From contig NZ_MINI01000028.1 in the NCBI RefSeq assembly GCF_002906855.1, positions 1 through 64,000 of the forward strand: a DNA stretch of 64,000 nucleotides, written 5' to 3'. How positions within the stretch are numbered: position 1 is the first letter of the stretch; each line of letters starts with the position of its first letter. The translations under genes were made by a program, and so were the position numbers. This stretch comes from Pseudomonas putida. Lineage in GTDB: Bacteria > Pseudomonadota > Gammaproteobacteria > Pseudomonadales > Pseudomonadaceae. Below, piece after piece: positions 36,958 through 46,409 of the stretch. A model generated the notes under the pieces. That model was given only the letters and a program-made list of their open reading frames with translations. It was not told the origin of the DNA and searched no databases.

Positions 36958-37184
36958 GACGGGTCTCCTTGCGGCGACGCTCCAATAAGGGCTGTGGAGA
37001 TATTGTCAGACGCGCAGCGTTGCGATGCTGGCTGAAGCAGGGGCTGGCGACAGCGGGGCTGGCTGATTTTGGCCAAGCGGCAGCAGAATCGGCTGAGGCA
37101 AACCTCTACCCGCCATCAGGCAATCTTTTTCAAGGCGTGGTAGGGCTGTTCTGTTGCCCAACTCCTCAACTGGCCGTACATATG

Positions 37185-37213
37185 AAAACGGCACCTCGAA
37201 AGGTGCCGTTTTT
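37185..37213 (-). terminator. rho-independent terminator of folD
   Basis: A 12-bp stem AAAACGGCACCT / AGGTGCCGTTTT with a four-base loop stands right after the folD stop. T runs on both sides let it work in either direction. Confidence 0.88.
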
Positions 37214-37215
37214 AC

Positions 37216-38070
37216 TCACTTATGCAGCTCTTCGGCTGCATACAGCGTGTTTTCCAGCAGGCAGGCGCGGGTCATCGGCCCGACACCACCCGGAACCGGC
37301 GTGATCCAGCCGGCGCGCGGCAGGGCGGTCTCGTAGACCACGTCGCCGACCAGCTTGCCGTCTTCCTGGCGGTTGATGCCGACGTCGATGACGATGGCTC
37401 CTTCCTTGATCCACTCACCCTTGACCAGGCCAGGCTTGCCGGCTGCCACGACCACCAGGTCGGCGCGGCCGACGTGGCCGGCCAGGTCCTTGGTGAAGCG
37501 GTGGCAGACGGTCACGGTGCAACCGCCCAGCAGCAGCTCCATCGCCATCGGGCGGCCCACGATGTTGGATGCGCCGACGATCACCGCATTCATGCCATAA
37601 AGGTCCTGGCCGGTGCTTTCCAGCAGGGTCATGATGCCTTTGGGCGTGCACGGGCGCAGCAGCGGGATACGCTGGGCCAGGCGGCCGATGTTGTACGGGT
37701 GGAAGCCGTCGACGTCTTTGTCGGGGCGGATGCGCTCGAGCAGCAGCGACGCATCCAGGTGCACCGGCAGCGGCAGTTGCAGCAGGATGCCATCGACGGC
37801 CGGATCGTCGTTGAGGCGGTCGATCAGCTCGGTCAGCGCTTGCTGCGTGGTCTCGCTGGGCAGGTCGAAGGCCTGGGAAATGAAGCCGACCTCTTCGCAG
37901 TCCTTGCGCTTGTGCGAGACATAGACTTGGGAGGCGGGGTCGGTGCCGACCAGGATCACCGCCAGGCCCGGAGTGCGCAGGCCTTGCTGGCGACGCTCCT
38001 CGACACGTTGAGCGATCTGCTTGCGCAGGTTGGCGGCGATCGCCTTGCCATCGATTAGGTGTGCAGTCAT
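37216..38070 (-). CDS. folD: methylenetetrahydrofolate dehydrogenase/cyclohydrolase
   Basis: A 284-residue bifunctional enzyme that converts 5,10-methylene-THF to 10-formyl-THF with NADP+. The family motifs are complete: [14 protein letters not shown] with the catalytic lysine, [37 protein letters not shown] and [19 protein letters not shown] at 38070 starts the conserved [12 protein letters not shown]; a second ATG at 38088 is possible. It is divergent from the tRNA cluster. Confidence 0.95.
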   Translation of the reverse strand: MTAHLIDGKAIAANLRKQIAQRVEERRQQGLRTPGLAVILVGTDPASQVYVSHKRKDCEEVGFISQAFDLPSETTQQALTELIDRLNDDPAVDGILLQLPLPVHLDASLLLERIRPDKDVDGFHPYNIGRLAQRIPLLRPCTPKGIMTLLESTGQDLYGMNAVIVGASNIVGRPMAMELLLGGCTVTVCHRFTKDLAGHVGRADLVVVAAGKPGLVKGEWIKEGAIVIDVGINRQEDGKLVGDVVYETALPRAGWITPVPGGVGPMTRACLLENTLYAAEELHK

Positions 38071-38204
38071 AGACGCGTGATTAACCATCGAGAAAGGAAC
38101 AATAAAGAGGGCGTATTCTCGCACGACATCGCCCAAGGGCAAAGGCGGGTGGTCGGGCAAATCCCCTAACCCCTTAAATAAATTAAATTTTTTCGAGAAA
38201 GGTG

Positions 38205-38233
38205 TTGACGACCTGGAGGCTCGCCTATAAGAT
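38205..38233 (+). promoter_or_regulatory. sigma-70 promoter of the tRNA cluster
   Basis: TTGACG (38205-38210) and TAAGAT (38228-38233) with a 17-base spacer, followed by a GC-rich stretch (TCGCCGC) of the type seen at stringently controlled RNA promoters. Confidence 0.6.
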
Positions 38234-38340
38234 TCGCCGCACTTGTCGGGCACAGCCTAGCACTGGTTGGCGAGGTCGGGCAGAATGAGTGGTTTAGCAG
38301 TTATCTGTTAAAGGCTTGTTCGGTTAGGCTTCAAGCTTAA

Positions 38341-38417
38341 GCGCCCGTAGCTCAGCTGGATAGAGCATCCGCCTTCTAAGCGGATGGTCGCAGGTTCGAG
38401 TCCTGCCGGGTGCGCCA
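38341..38417 (+). tRNA. tRNA-Arg (TCT)
   Basis: A 77-base cloverleaf with encoded CCA. The acceptor GCGCCCG pairs with CGGGTGC, the anticodon loop CTTCTAA gives TCT, and the T arm reads GGTTCGAGTCC. First of four tRNAs. Confidence 0.95.
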
Positions 38418-38459
38418 TTTAGGCAGCTTGGGCAAGCAAGTAAGGCTGTAATGCAATAT

Positions 38460-38536
38460 GGTGGGCGTAGCTCAGTTGGTAGAGCGCTGGATTGTGATTC
38501 CAGTTGTCGTGGGTTCGATTCCCATCGTCCACCCCA
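38460..38536 (+). tRNA. tRNA-His (GTG), copy 1
   Basis: A 77-base tRNA including the extra 5' G that marks tRNA-His, paired to C73 before the encoded CCA. The anticodon loop ATTGTGATT gives GTG. Identical to the copy at 38721. Confidence 0.95.
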
Positions 38537-38545
38537 TATTCGACG

Positions 38546-38584
38546 AAGGCGCCTTTGATTGAATGATCTGGCGCCTTTGTTTTA
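38546..38584 (+). terminator. terminator after tRNA-His copy 1
   Basis: AAGGCGCC (38546-38553) pairs with GGCGCCTT (38570-38577) and TTTGTTTT follows. It may attenuate transcription into tRNA-Leu. Confidence 0.7.
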
Positions 38585-38592
38585 AGCGTTAC

Positions 38593-38677
38593 GCGGACGT
38601 GGTGAAATTGGTAGACACACTGGATTTAGGTTCCAGCGGCGCAAGCTGTAAGAGTTCGAGTCTCTTCGTCCGCACCA
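38593..38677 (+). tRNA. tRNA-Leu (TAG)
   Basis: An 85-base class II tRNA with a long variable arm and encoded CCA. The acceptor GCGGACG pairs with CGTCCGC, and the anticodon loop TTTAGGT gives TAG. Confidence 0.95.
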
Positions 38678-38720
38678 TGCTTCTGTAAGGTTGTATCGCA
38701 ACACTGAAACACCGCAATAT

Positions 38721-38797
38721 GGTGGGCGTAGCTCAGTTGGTAGAGCGCTGGATTGTGATTCCAGTTGTCGTGGGTTCGATTCCCATCGTCCACCCCA
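38721..38797 (+). tRNA. tRNA-His (GTG), copy 2
   Basis: Exact repeat of copy 1, including the flanks GCAATATG before and ATATT after, and followed by a related terminator. A local duplication of a unit of about 100 bases is the likely origin. Confidence 0.95.
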
Positions 38798-38806
38798 TAT
38801 TTTTTG

Positions 38807-38843
38807 AAGGCGCCTTGATCGTGAGATCGGGCGCCTTTGTTGT
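38807..38843 (+). terminator. terminator after tRNA-His copy 2
   Basis: AAGGCGCC (38807-38814) pairs with GGCGCCTT (38830-38837), with inner GATC/GATC pairing and TTTGTTGTTT behind it. It ends the tRNA operon. Confidence 0.8.
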
Positions 38844-38885
38844 TTCTGGGGTGTTTCGCCTGAGCCTTGCAGTGTCTGCGAGATT

Positions 38886-39100
38886 GAGCGCCGCCCGCGC
38901 GGCGCATCGCGAGCTTTGCTCGCTCCTACATTTGTTTCTGGCCAGTTATTCCTGAGGGAAATGCGCGCGAACGCTCTGGCGCCAGGCGCGATATCGCGTC
39001 GTACGAACAAGGCGGTCGCGCGCGCCTGCCACAGGCGTTACTGGCCCGAAAAAAACGTAGGAGCGAGCAAAGCTCGCGATGCGCCGCGCGGGCGGCGCTC
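38886..39100. repeat. 215-bp palindromic element with 44-bp perfect inverted arms
   Basis: Bases 38886-38929 and 39057-39100 are exact reverse complements (44 of 44; GAGCGCCGCC...GCTCCTAC). The inner flanks are also related (TTTCTGGCCAGTTATTCCTG versus TTTCGGGCCAGTAACGCCTG). The arms contain GAGCGAGCAAAGCTCGC, a short self-pairing unit. No ORF is inside. It resembles a REPIN or MITE-like element in the otherwise gene-free 38798-39251 stretch. Confidence 0.8.
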
Positions 39101-39251
39101 GTTCTCCCGGGCGCTGGAAGGCTCAAGCTGAAATCGTCGCAGCCATAACTCCATCTCGCCCCTTGTAATCCTCTGGTGACACCCCAATAAAAGCTGTTAG
39201 ATTTCAGCCGGTTGAAACACCGGCCCATTTGGCCGGCAGAGGAACACCCCG

Positions 39252-39551
39252 ATGATTGCAAAAGAAGCCCGCCAGGCCTTGGCGCTGCAGCGCTTTGCCG
39301 AAGCCAATCCGCAACTGCTCGAGGAAATCCGCGAGCTGGACACGCGTGAGCAGGCCCAGCAGATCGAGTGGGCATTCGAGGATGCCGCCGATGAGCAGGG
39401 TATTCAGCCCTGGGAGCTGGCGCTGCAGCTGATTGCCGAAAGCCCCGAGCAACTGCAGGCCATGCGCCTGGAGACCCATCGCGAAGTGGCTGAGGCGTTG
39501 GGTGTGGAGTGGGAGGAGTACTGCCAGTTCAATGAGATCGATCCTGAATAA
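39252..39551 (+). CDS. small conserved acidic protein (possibly DUF6388)
   Basis: A 99-residue soluble, acidic, helical protein (ALQRFAEANPQLLEEI, ELALQLIAESPEQLQAMRLE, LGVEWEEYCQFNEI). AGAGGAACACCCCG before the ATG is a good ribosome site. I believe it belongs to DUF6388, a family of unknown function in Pseudomonas, but this rests on memory. It lies between the tRNA cluster and tig. Confidence 0.7.
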   Translation: MIAKEARQALALQRFAEANPQLLEEIRELDTREQAQQIEWAFEDAADEQGIQPWELALQLIAESPEQLQAMRLETHREVAEALGVEWEEYCQFNEIDPE

Positions 39552-39625
39552 GCAGGTCGCTTTCAAGCTGACGGTTGTTTGACAAGGTATTTCGGTTGTG
39601 TGCCACCCATTGGGAGGTATGCAGC

Positions 39626-39641
39626 CCTCTATATATAGAGG
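39626..39641. promoter_or_regulatory. perfect 16-bp palindrome upstream of tig
   Basis: CCTCTATATATAGAGG is its own reverse complement and lies 160 bases before the tig start. It could be an operator or an AT-rich melting site. Its role is unknown. Confidence 0.35.
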
Positions 39642-39800
39642 CTTGGCACTTCACCGTGCGGGCCATGCAAGTTAATCGACCGGCGAGGTTTCCCGTCGTC
39701 CCGGGTGGGGTGACTTCTGGTGCGTGACTCACTAGAATGCTTGCCCTTGATTCTGGAGTCGGGCTATCGCCGGCTAACGTCTGTGCAACGAGGAATATCC

Positions 39801-41114
39801 ATGCAAGTTTCTGTTGAAAACACTTCCGCTCTCGAGCGCCGCATGACCATCGCCGTTCCGGCCGAGCGCGTCGAGAACGAAGTCAACAAGCGTCTGCAAC
39901 AGACTGCCAAGCGCGCCAAGGTCGCGGGCTTCCGCCCAGGCAAGGTGCCGATGAGCGTGATCCGTCAGCGTTTCGAAGCCGATGCCCGTCAAGAGGCGTT
40001 CGGTGACCTGGTCCAGGCTTCCTTCTACGAAGCCATCGTCGAGCAGAAGCTGAACCCGGCTGGCGCTCCGGCCGTCGAGCCGAAGTCCTTCGAGAAGGGC
40101 AAGGACCTGGAATTCGTTGCCATCTTCGAAGTGTTCCCAGAGTTCACCGTTGCCGGCTTCGAGTCGATCAACGTCGAGCGCCTGAGCGCCGAAGTGGCTG
40201 ACGCCGACCTGGACAACATGCTGGAAGTCCTGCGCAAGCAGAACACCCGCTTCGAGGCTGTCGAGCGCGCTGCGCAGAACGACGACCAGGTCAACATCGA
40301 CTTCGTCGGCAAGGTCGACGGTGAGGTGTTCGCCGGTGGTTCCGCCAAGGGCACCCAGCTGGTACTGGGTTCCGGCCGCATGATCCCAGGCTTCGAAGAT
40401 GGCCTGGTTGGCGCCAAGGCTGGCGAAGAGCGCGTTGTCAACGTGACCTTCCCAGAGGACTACCAGAACCTGGACCTGGCTGGCAAGGCCGCCGAGTTCA
40501 CCATCACCGTCAACAGCGTATCGGCCCCTGCGCTGCCAGAGCTGAACGAAGAATTCTTCGCCCAGTTCGGCATCAAGGAAACGACCCTGGAAGGCTTCCG
40601 CACCGAAGTTCGCAAGAACATGGAGCGTGAGCTGCGTCAGGCGATCAAGACCAAGGTCAAGAACCAGGTCATGGACGGTCTGCTGGCCGCCAACCCGATC
40701 GAAGTGCCAAAGGCCCTGCTGGAAAACGAAGTCAACCGTCTGCGCGTCCAGGCTGTTCAGCAGTTCGGTGGCAACATCAAGCCTGAGCAACTGCCGGCCG
40801 AGCTGTTCGAAGAGCAAGCCAAGCGCCGTGTGGTGCTGGGCCTGATCGTCGCCGAAGTGGTCAAGCAGTTCGACCTGAAGCCGGACGAAGGCAAGGTTCG
40901 CGAAATGATCGAAGAAATGGCTTCGGCTTACCAAGAGCCTGAGCAGGTCATCTCCTGGTACTACAAGAACGACCAGCAGCTGAACGAAGTTCGTTCGGTT
41001 GTGCTGGAAGAGCAAGTTGTAGATACTGTTCTGCAGAAAGCGACTGTGACCGACAAATCGGTCTCGTACGAAGATGCCGTTAAGCCAGCACAGGCTCCTG
41101 CCGACGCTGAGTAA
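39801..41114 (+). CDS. tig: trigger factor
   Basis: A 437-residue ribosome-bound chaperone and prolyl isomerase. The N-terminal ribosome-binding signature is [12 protein letters not shown], the FKBP-type domain spans about residues 150-245 ([44 protein letters not shown]), and the C-terminal chaperone arms follow. ATG at 39801 has GAGGAA before it. It heads the tig-clpP-clpX-lon block common to gamma-proteobacteria. Confidence 0.97.
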   Translation: MQVSVENTSALERRMTIAVPAERVENEVNKRLQQTAKRAKVAGFRPGKVPMSVIRQRFEADARQEAFGDLVQASFYEAIVEQKLNPAGAPAVEPKSFEKGKDLEFVAIFEVFPEFTVAGFESINVERLSAEVADADLDNMLEVLRKQNTRFEAVERAAQNDDQVNIDFVGKVDGEVFAGGSAKGTQLVLGSGRMIPGFEDGLVGAKAGEERVVNVTFPEDYQNLDLAGKAAEFTITVNSVSAPALPELNEEFFAQFGIKETTLEGFRTEVRKNMERELRQAIKTKVKNQVMDGLLAANPIEVPKALLENEVNRLRVQAVQQFGGNIKPEQLPAELFEEQAKRRVVLGLIVAEVVKQFDLKPDEGKVREMIEEMASAYQEPEQVISWYYKNDQQLNEVRSVVLEEQVVDTVLQKATVTDKSVSYEDAVKPAQAPADAE

Positions 41115-41138
41115 CAGGCTTCTCTCGTAGGAAACCCC

Positions 41139-41166
41139 CACAAGCCAGCCTTCGAGCTGGCTTGTG
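41139..41166 (+). terminator. hairpin between tig and clpP
   Basis: CACAAGCCAGC (41139-41149) pairs with GCTGGCTTGTG (41156-41166). The T-tract is weak, so it probably causes partial termination and lets some tig transcripts continue to clpP. Confidence 0.6.
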
Positions 41167-41205
41167 CGTTATCAAGCCATGACTATTTGGGAGTGAGCGC
41201 AGGAC

Positions 41206-41847
41206 ATGTCCCGCAATTCTTATATTCAGCAGAGCTCTGACATCCAGGCCGCAGGCGGCCTGGTCCCGATGGTTATCGAGCAGTCCGCCCGTGGCGAACG
41301 TGCCTACGACATCTACTCGCGCCTGTTGAAGGAGCGAGTGATCTTCCTGGTTGGCCCGGTAGAGGATTACATGGCCAACCTGGTAGTGGCGCAGCTGCTG
41401 TTCCTTGAGGCGGAAAACCCGGACAAGGATATCCATCTGTACATCAACTCCCCAGGCGGTTCGGTGACTGCAGGCATGTCGATCTACGACACCATGCAAT
41501 TCATCAAGCCGGACGTCTCGACCATCTGCATCGGCCAGGCCTGCAGCATGGGTGCGTTCCTGTTGGCCGCGGGTGCCAAGGGCAAGCGTCACTGCCTGCC
41601 GAACTCGCGCGTGATGATCCACCAGCCACTGGGCGGTTTCCAGGGCCAGGCTACCGATATCGAGATTCACGCCCAGGAAATCCTCAATATCAAGGCGCGC
41701 CTGAACGAGCTGCTGGCCTACCACACTGGCCAGGAACTCGAGACCATCAAGCGTGACACCGAACGTGACAATTTCATGAGCGCCTCGCGCGCGGCCGAGT
41801 ACGGCCTGATCGACTCGGTGTACGACAAGCGGCAACTGGCCTCCTGA
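41206..41847 (+). CDS. clpP: ATP-dependent Clp protease proteolytic subunit
   Basis: A 213-residue serine protease subunit that forms the 14-mer chamber working with ClpX or ClpA. The triad is visible: Ser in [14 protein letters not shown], His in [12 protein letters not shown] and Asp in the following [12 protein letters not shown] region. A short propeptide ends near residue 15. It lies 108 bases before clpX. Confidence 0.97.
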   Translation: MSRNSYIQQSSDIQAAGGLVPMVIEQSARGERAYDIYSRLLKERVIFLVGPVEDYMANLVVAQLLFLEAENPDKDIHLYINSPGGSVTAGMSIYDTMQFIKPDVSTICIGQACSMGAFLLAAGAKGKRHCLPNSRVMIHQPLGGFQGQATDIEIHAQEILNIKARLNELLAYHTGQELETIKRDTERDNFMSASRAAEYGLIDSVYDKRQLAS

Positions 41848-41955
41848 ACCCAGGTGCCAGAGCAGGTAGGTGCGGAAAGCGCCTACCTGCGGACTTGAAA
41901 AAGCCCGCAATTGCCTTCATCTTGTGTTGCAAGCCTACCGGATTGGATCGATCGA

Positions 41956-43239
41956 ATGACTGACACCCGTAACGGCGAGGACAGCGGCAAATTGCTTTAT
42001 TGCTCCTTCTGCGGCAAAAGCCAGCACGAAGTGCGCAAACTGATTGCCGGGCCCTCGGTATTTATCTGCGACGAGTGCGTCGACCTGTGCAACGACATCA
42101 TCCGTGAGGAGGTGCAGGAAGCCCAGGCCGAGAGCAGCGCGCACAAATTGCCTTCGCCGAAAGAAATCAGCGGCATCCTGGACCAGTACGTCATCGGTCA
42201 GGAGCGCGCGAAGAAGGTGCTGGCGGTGGCGGTGTACAACCACTACAAGCGCCTGAACCAGCGTGACAAGAAGGGCGACGAAGTCGAACTCGGCAAGAGC
42301 AACATCCTGCTCATCGGGCCTACCGGCTCGGGCAAGACCCTGCTCGCCGAAACCCTTGCACGGTTGCTGAACGTACCGTTCACCATTGCAGACGCCACCA
42401 CCCTGACCGAAGCCGGTTATGTGGGTGAGGACGTCGAGAACATCATTCAGAAACTGCTGCAGAAGTGCGACTACGACGTGGAAAAGGCCCAGATGGGCAT
42501 TGTCTACATCGACGAGATCGACAAGATCTCCCGCAAGTCGGACAACCCGTCCATCACCCGTGACGTTTCGGGCGAGGGCGTGCAACAGGCACTGCTGAAG
42601 CTGATTGAAGGCACCGTTGCTTCGGTTCCGCCGCAGGGCGGCCGCAAGCACCCGCAACAGGAATTCCTGCAGGTTGATACCCGCAACATCCTGTTCATCT
42701 GCGGTGGCGCCTTCTCCGGCCTGGAAAAGGTCATCCAGAACCGCTCCACCAAGGGTGGCATCGGTTTCGGCGCCGAAGTACGCAGCAAGGAAGAGGGCAA
42801 GAAGGTTGGCGAATCGCTGCGTGAAGTCGAACCGGACGATCTGGTCAAGTTTGGCCTGATCCCTGAGTTCGTCGGTCGCTTGCCGGTTTTGGCGACCCTC
42901 GACGAGCTGGACGAGCCTGCGCTGATGCAGATCCTCACCGAGCCGAAGAATGCCCTGACCAAGCAGTATGCCAAGCTGTTCGAGATGGAAAGCGTGGACC
43001 TCGAGTTCCGCACCGACGCCCTCAAGGCCGTCGCGCGCAAGGCCCTGGAGCGCAAGACTGGCGCCCGTGGCCTGCGTTCGATCCTGGAAGGCGTGCTGCT
43101 CGACACCATGTACGAGATTCCTTCGCTGAAGGATGTCAGCAAGGTGGTGATCGACGAGAGCGTCATCGAAGGCACTTCGCAGCCGCTGATGATCTACGAG
43201 AACAGCGAGCCGCAAGCCAAGGCCGCGCCCGACGCCTGA
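41956..43239 (+). CDS. clpX: ClpX AAA+ unfoldase
   Basis: A 427-residue hexameric unfoldase that feeds substrates to ClpP. The zinc-binding domain (CSFCGKS...[10 protein letters not shown]) is followed by Walker A GPTGSGKT, the pore loop [12 protein letters not shown], Walker [10 protein letters not shown] and the ClpP-binding IGF loop (GGIGFGAEV). ATG at 41956 gives the standard MTDTRNG start. Confidence 0.97.
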   Translation: MTDTRNGEDSGKLLYCSFCGKSQHEVRKLIAGPSVFICDECVDLCNDIIREEVQEAQAESSAHKLPSPKEISGILDQYVIGQERAKKVLAVAVYNHYKRLNQRDKKGDEVELGKSNILLIGPTGSGKTLLAETLARLLNVPFTIADATTLTEAGYVGEDVENIIQKLLQKCDYDVEKAQMGIVYIDEIDKISRKSDNPSITRDVSGEGVQQALLKLIEGTVASVPPQGGRKHPQQEFLQVDTRNILFICGGAFSGLEKVIQNRSTKGGIGFGAEVRSKEEGKKVGESLREVEPDDLVKFGLIPEFVGRLPVLATLDELDEPALMQILTEPKNALTKQYAKLFEMESVDLEFRTDALKAVARKALERKTGARGLRSILEGVLLDTMYEIPSLKDVSKVVIDESVIEGTSQPLMIYENSEPQAKAAPDA

Positions 43240-43274
43240 TTTCAGGTAAATGCCGGGTGATGGCAGCAAGCAAG

Positions 43275-43304
43275 AAAGGGGCCTACGGGCCCCTTTCTGC
43301 TTTT
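43275..43304 (+). terminator. rho-independent terminator of clpX
   Basis: AAAGGGGCC (43275-43283) pairs with GGCCCCTTT (43288-43296), followed by CTGCTTTT. Confidence 0.85.
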
Positions 43305-43316
43305 CCTATGCAAGCG

Positions 43317-43344
43317 CTTGTAATTTCCCAAGCGTGCCCCCACA
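43317..43344 (+). promoter_or_regulatory. sigma-32 heat-shock promoter of lon
   Basis: CTTGTAA (43317-43323), 13 bases, then CCCCCACATTA from 43337. This is close to the RpoH consensus (CTTGAAA-N13-CCCCAT) and lies 60-90 bases before lon. Confidence 0.65.
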
Positions 43345-43404
43345 TTAGGTCCAAGCATCATTTCCACCGGTTTCCGGCCATAAGGCCGCTGTAGAGGCGA
43401 AATC

Positions 43405-45801
43405 ATGAAGACCACCCTCGACTTGCCTCTTTTGCCATTGCGCGATGTCGTCGTCTATCCGCACATGGTCATCCCACTGTTCGTGGGGCGTGAGAAGTCT
43501 ATCGAAGCCCTCGAGGCCGCGATGACGGGCGAGAAGCAGATCCTGCTGCTGGCCCAGAAGAACCCGGCCGATGACGATCCAGGCGAAGACGCCCTGTATC
43601 GGGTCGGTACCATCGCTACCGTATTGCAACTGCTGAAGTTGCCCGATGGCACTGTCAAGGTGCTGGTCGAGGGCGAGCAGCGCGGTGCGGTCGAGCGTTT
43701 CACCGAAGTTGAAGGGCACATCCGTGCCGAAGTCTCCCTGATCGACGAAAGCGACGCTGCCGAGCGCGAGTCGGAAGTCTTCGTGCGCACGCTGCTGTCG
43801 CAGTTCGAGCAGTACGTGCAGCTGGGCAAGAAAGTCCCCGCCGAAGTGCTGTCGTCGCTGAACAGTATCGAAGAGCCTGGTCGCCTGGTCGATACCATGG
43901 CCGCGCACATGGCGCTGAAAATCGAGCAGAAGCAGGAAATCCTCGAGATCGTCGACCTGGCGACCCGTGTCGAGCACGTGCTGGCACTGCTGGATGCCGA
44001 AATTGACCTGCTGCAGGTCGAGAAACGTATCCGTGGCCGGGTCAAGAAGCAGATGGAGCGCAGCCAGCGCGAGTACTACCTGAATGAGCAGATGAAGGCC
44101 ATTCAGAAGGAGCTCGGCGATGGCGACGAAGGCCACAACGAAGTCGAAGAGCTGAAAAAGCGCATCGAAGCCGCCGGCCTGCCGAAAGATGCCTTGGCCA
44201 AGGCCCAGGCCGAGCTGAACAAGCTCAAGCAGATGTCGCCAATGTCTGCCGAAGCCACCGTGGTGCGCTCGTACCTCGACTGGCTCGTGCAGGTGCCGTG
44301 GAAGGCCCAGAGCAAGGTGCGTCTGGACCTGGCCAAGGCCGAGGAAATCCTCGATGCCGACCACTATGGCCTGGAAGAGGTCAAGGAGCGGATTCTCGAG
44401 TACCTCGCCGTGCAGAAGCGGGTGAAGAAGATCCGCGGTCCGGTACTGTGCCTGGTTGGCCCGCCTGGCGTGGGCAAGACTTCGCTGGCCGAGTCGATCG
44501 CTGCCGCGACCAATCGCAAGTTCGTGCGCATGGCCTTGGGCGGCGTGCGTGACGAGGCCGAGATTCGTGGTCACCGTCGTACCTACATCGGTTCGATGCC
44601 TGGCCGCCTGATCCAGAAGATGACCAAGGTCGGTGTGCGTAACCCGCTGTTCCTGCTCGACGAGATCGACAAGATGGGCAGCGACATGCGTGGCGACCCG
44701 GCTTCGGCGCTGCTGGAAGTGCTCGACCCGGAGCAGAACCACAATTTCAACGACCACTACCTGGAAGTCGACTACGACCTCTCGGATGTGATGTTCCTGT
44801 GCACCTCGAACTCGATGAATATTCCGCCGGCGCTGCTCGACCGCATGGAGGTCATCCGCCTGCCGGGCTACACCGAGGACGAGAAGATCAACATCGCGGT
44901 CAAGTACCTGACGCCCAAGCAGGTCAAGGCCAACGGTTTGAAGACCGAAGAGCTGGACATCGACGTCTCGGCGATTCGCGACATCATCCGTTATTACACC
45001 CGCGAAGCCGGTGTGCGTGGCCTGGAGCGCCAGATCGCCAAAGTCTGCCGCAAGGTGGTCAAGGAACATACCGGGCAGAAACAGGTCAAGGTCAAGGTCA
45101 CCAGCGAGCAGCTCGAGCACCTGCTTGGCGTGCGCAAGTTCCGTTACGGCCTGGCCGAGCAGCAGGATCAGATCGGCCAGGTCACCGGCCTTGCCTGGAC
45201 CCAGGTGGGCGGCGAATTGCTGACCATCGAGTCGGTTGTCATCCCTGGCAAGGGCCAGCTGATCAAGACCGGCTCGCTGGGTGATGTCATGGTCGAGTCG
45301 ATCACTGCCGCGCAGACCGTGGTCCGCAGCCGCGCCCGCAGCTTGGGGATTGCCGCCGACTTCCACGAGAAGCACGACGTGCATATCCACATGCCCGAAG
45401 GTGCCACGCCGAAGGACGGCCCGAGCGCTGGTATCGGCATGTGCACCGCGCTGGTGTCCGCGCTGACGCAGATTCCGGTACGCGCCGACGTGGCCATGAC
45501 CGGTGAAATCACCCTGCGTGGGCAGGTGCTGGCCATCGGCGGGTTGAAGGAAAAACTGCTGGCCGCACACCGTGGCGGGATCAAGACAGTGATCATTCCC
45601 GAGGAGAATGTTCGCGATCTGAAGGAAATTCCGGAAAATATCAAACAGGATCTGCAGATCAAACCGGTCAAATGGATTGACGAAGTCCTGCAAATTGCGC
45701 TGCAATACGCCCCGGAGCCCTTGCCAGATGTGGCTCCGGAGATTGTCGCTAAAGATGACAAACGCGACGGCGATGCTAAGGAAAGAATCAGCACGCACTA
45801 G
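43405..45801 (+). CDS. lon: Lon ATP-dependent protease
   Basis: A 798-residue LonA protease that degrades misfolded and regulatory proteins. The N-terminal substrate domain starts [23 protein letters not shown], the AAA+ module has Walker [10 protein letters not shown] and Walker [10 protein letters not shown], and the protease domain holds Ser in [11 protein letters not shown] and Lys in [14 protein letters not shown]. It has its own clpX-separating terminator and heat-shock promoter. Confidence 0.97.
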   Translation: MKTTLDLPLLPLRDVVVYPHMVIPLFVGREKSIEALEAAMTGEKQILLLAQKNPADDDPGEDALYRVGTIATVLQLLKLPDGTVKVLVEGEQRGAVERFTEVEGHIRAEVSLIDESDAAERESEVFVRTLLSQFEQYVQLGKKVPAEVLSSLNSIEEPGRLVDTMAAHMALKIEQKQEILEIVDLATRVEHVLALLDAEIDLLQVEKRIRGRVKKQMERSQREYYLNEQMKAIQKELGDGDEGHNEVEELKKRIEAAGLPKDALAKAQAELNKLKQMSPMSAEATVVRSYLDWLVQVPWKAQSKVRLDLAKAEEILDADHYGLEEVKERILEYLAVQKRVKKIRGPVLCLVGPPGVGKTSLAESIAAATNRKFVRMALGGVRDEAEIRGHRRTYIGSMPGRLIQKMTKVGVRNPLFLLDEIDKMGSDMRGDPASALLEVLDPEQNHNFNDHYLEVDYDLSDVMFLCTSNSMNIPPALLDRMEVIRLPGYTEDEKINIAVKYLTPKQVKANGLKTEELDIDVSAIRDIIRYYTREAGVRGLERQIAKVCRKVVKEHTGQKQVKVKVTSEQLEHLLGVRKFRYGLAEQQDQIGQVTGLAWTQVGGELLTIESVVIPGKGQLIKTGSLGDVMVESITAAQTVVRSRARSLGIAADFHEKHDVHIHMPEGATPKDGPSAGIGMCTALVSALTQIPVRADVAMTGEITLRGQVLAIGGLKEKLLAAHRGGIKTVIIPEENVRDLKEIPENIKQDLQIKPVKWIDEVLQIALQYAPEPLPDVAPEIVAKDDKRDGDAKERISTH

Positions 45802-45825
45802 TAGTTTTTGGCTGGGGGGCTTTCC

Positions 45826-45855
45826 TTGACAGTTTTTTCTGGGCCTTGCTATAAA
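45826..45855 (+). promoter_or_regulatory. sigma-70 promoter of hupB
   Basis: TTGACA (45826-45831) and TATAAA (45850-45855) with an 18-base spacer, close to full consensus, about 100 bases before hupB. Confidence 0.8.
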
Positions 45856-45953
45856 GCGGCACGCTATTGTCAAGCTGCCACCCGGCACACGTTTCATAAG
45901 CTTTTCTTTACATACTTAGAAACAAACTCAATAGAGAAATAAGGGGACTTAGA

Positions 45954-46226
45954 GTGAACAAGTCGGAACTGATTGACGCTATCGCTGCATCGGCTGACAT
46001 TTCCAAGGCTGCCGCCGGCAAAGCTCTGGACGCTGTGATCGACTCCGTAACTGGCGCCCTGAAAGCAGGCGACGACGTCGTTCTGGTTGGCTTCGGTACC
46101 TTCTCGGTCAAAGAGCGCGCCGAGCGCACCGGCCGTAACCCACAAACCGGTAAGGCGATCAAGATCGCTGCTGCCAAGGTTCCAGGTTTCAAGGCAGGCA
46201 AAGGCCTGAAAGACGCCGTCAACTAA
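45954..46226 (+). CDS. hupB: HU-beta nucleoid protein
   Basis: A 90-residue DNA-bending protein: [18 protein letters not shown] start, [24 protein letters not shown]-binding arm, and the [13 protein letters not shown] end. It begins with GTG at 45954 after AAGGGGACTTAGA. It binds DNA without sequence preference and compacts the nucleoid. Confidence 0.97.
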   Translation: MNKSELIDAIAASADISKAAAGKALDAVIDSVTGALKAGDDVVLVGFGTFSVKERAERTGRNPQTGKAIKIAAAKVPGFKAGKGLKDAVN

Positions 46227-46315
46227 GTCGTCTCTTTCAGCCGGACCTGGCCTGGCCAGGTCCGAGCACGCTGATGGCGGGCCGCAAACGTTCCCGCCTG
46301 ACACGTTTGCTAAGA

Positions 46316-46346
46316 AAAGGCGCATCCTCGGATGCGCCTTTCTTTT
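46316..46346 (+). terminator. rho-independent terminator of hupB
   Basis: AAAGGCGCATCC pairs with GGATGCGCCTTT (46330-46341), then CTTTTAT. A shorter GGACCTGG/CCAGGTCC hairpin lies closer to the hupB stop. Confidence 0.82.
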
Positions 46347-46409
46347 ATCAGGATTCTACCCACGCTCCGCGGTTGTCGACGCAGTGGTACAGCCGTTTCT
46401 GGGGGACGC

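Noticed and set aside
38341..38800. tRNA repeats as integration sites of a genomic island
   Set aside because: No integrase lies near and the flanks are core genes. The repeated tRNA-His ends are explained by tandem duplication.
41935..45897. Long minus-strand frames across clpX and lon
   Set aside because: Shadows of highly conserved core genes; no ribosome sites and no protein family.
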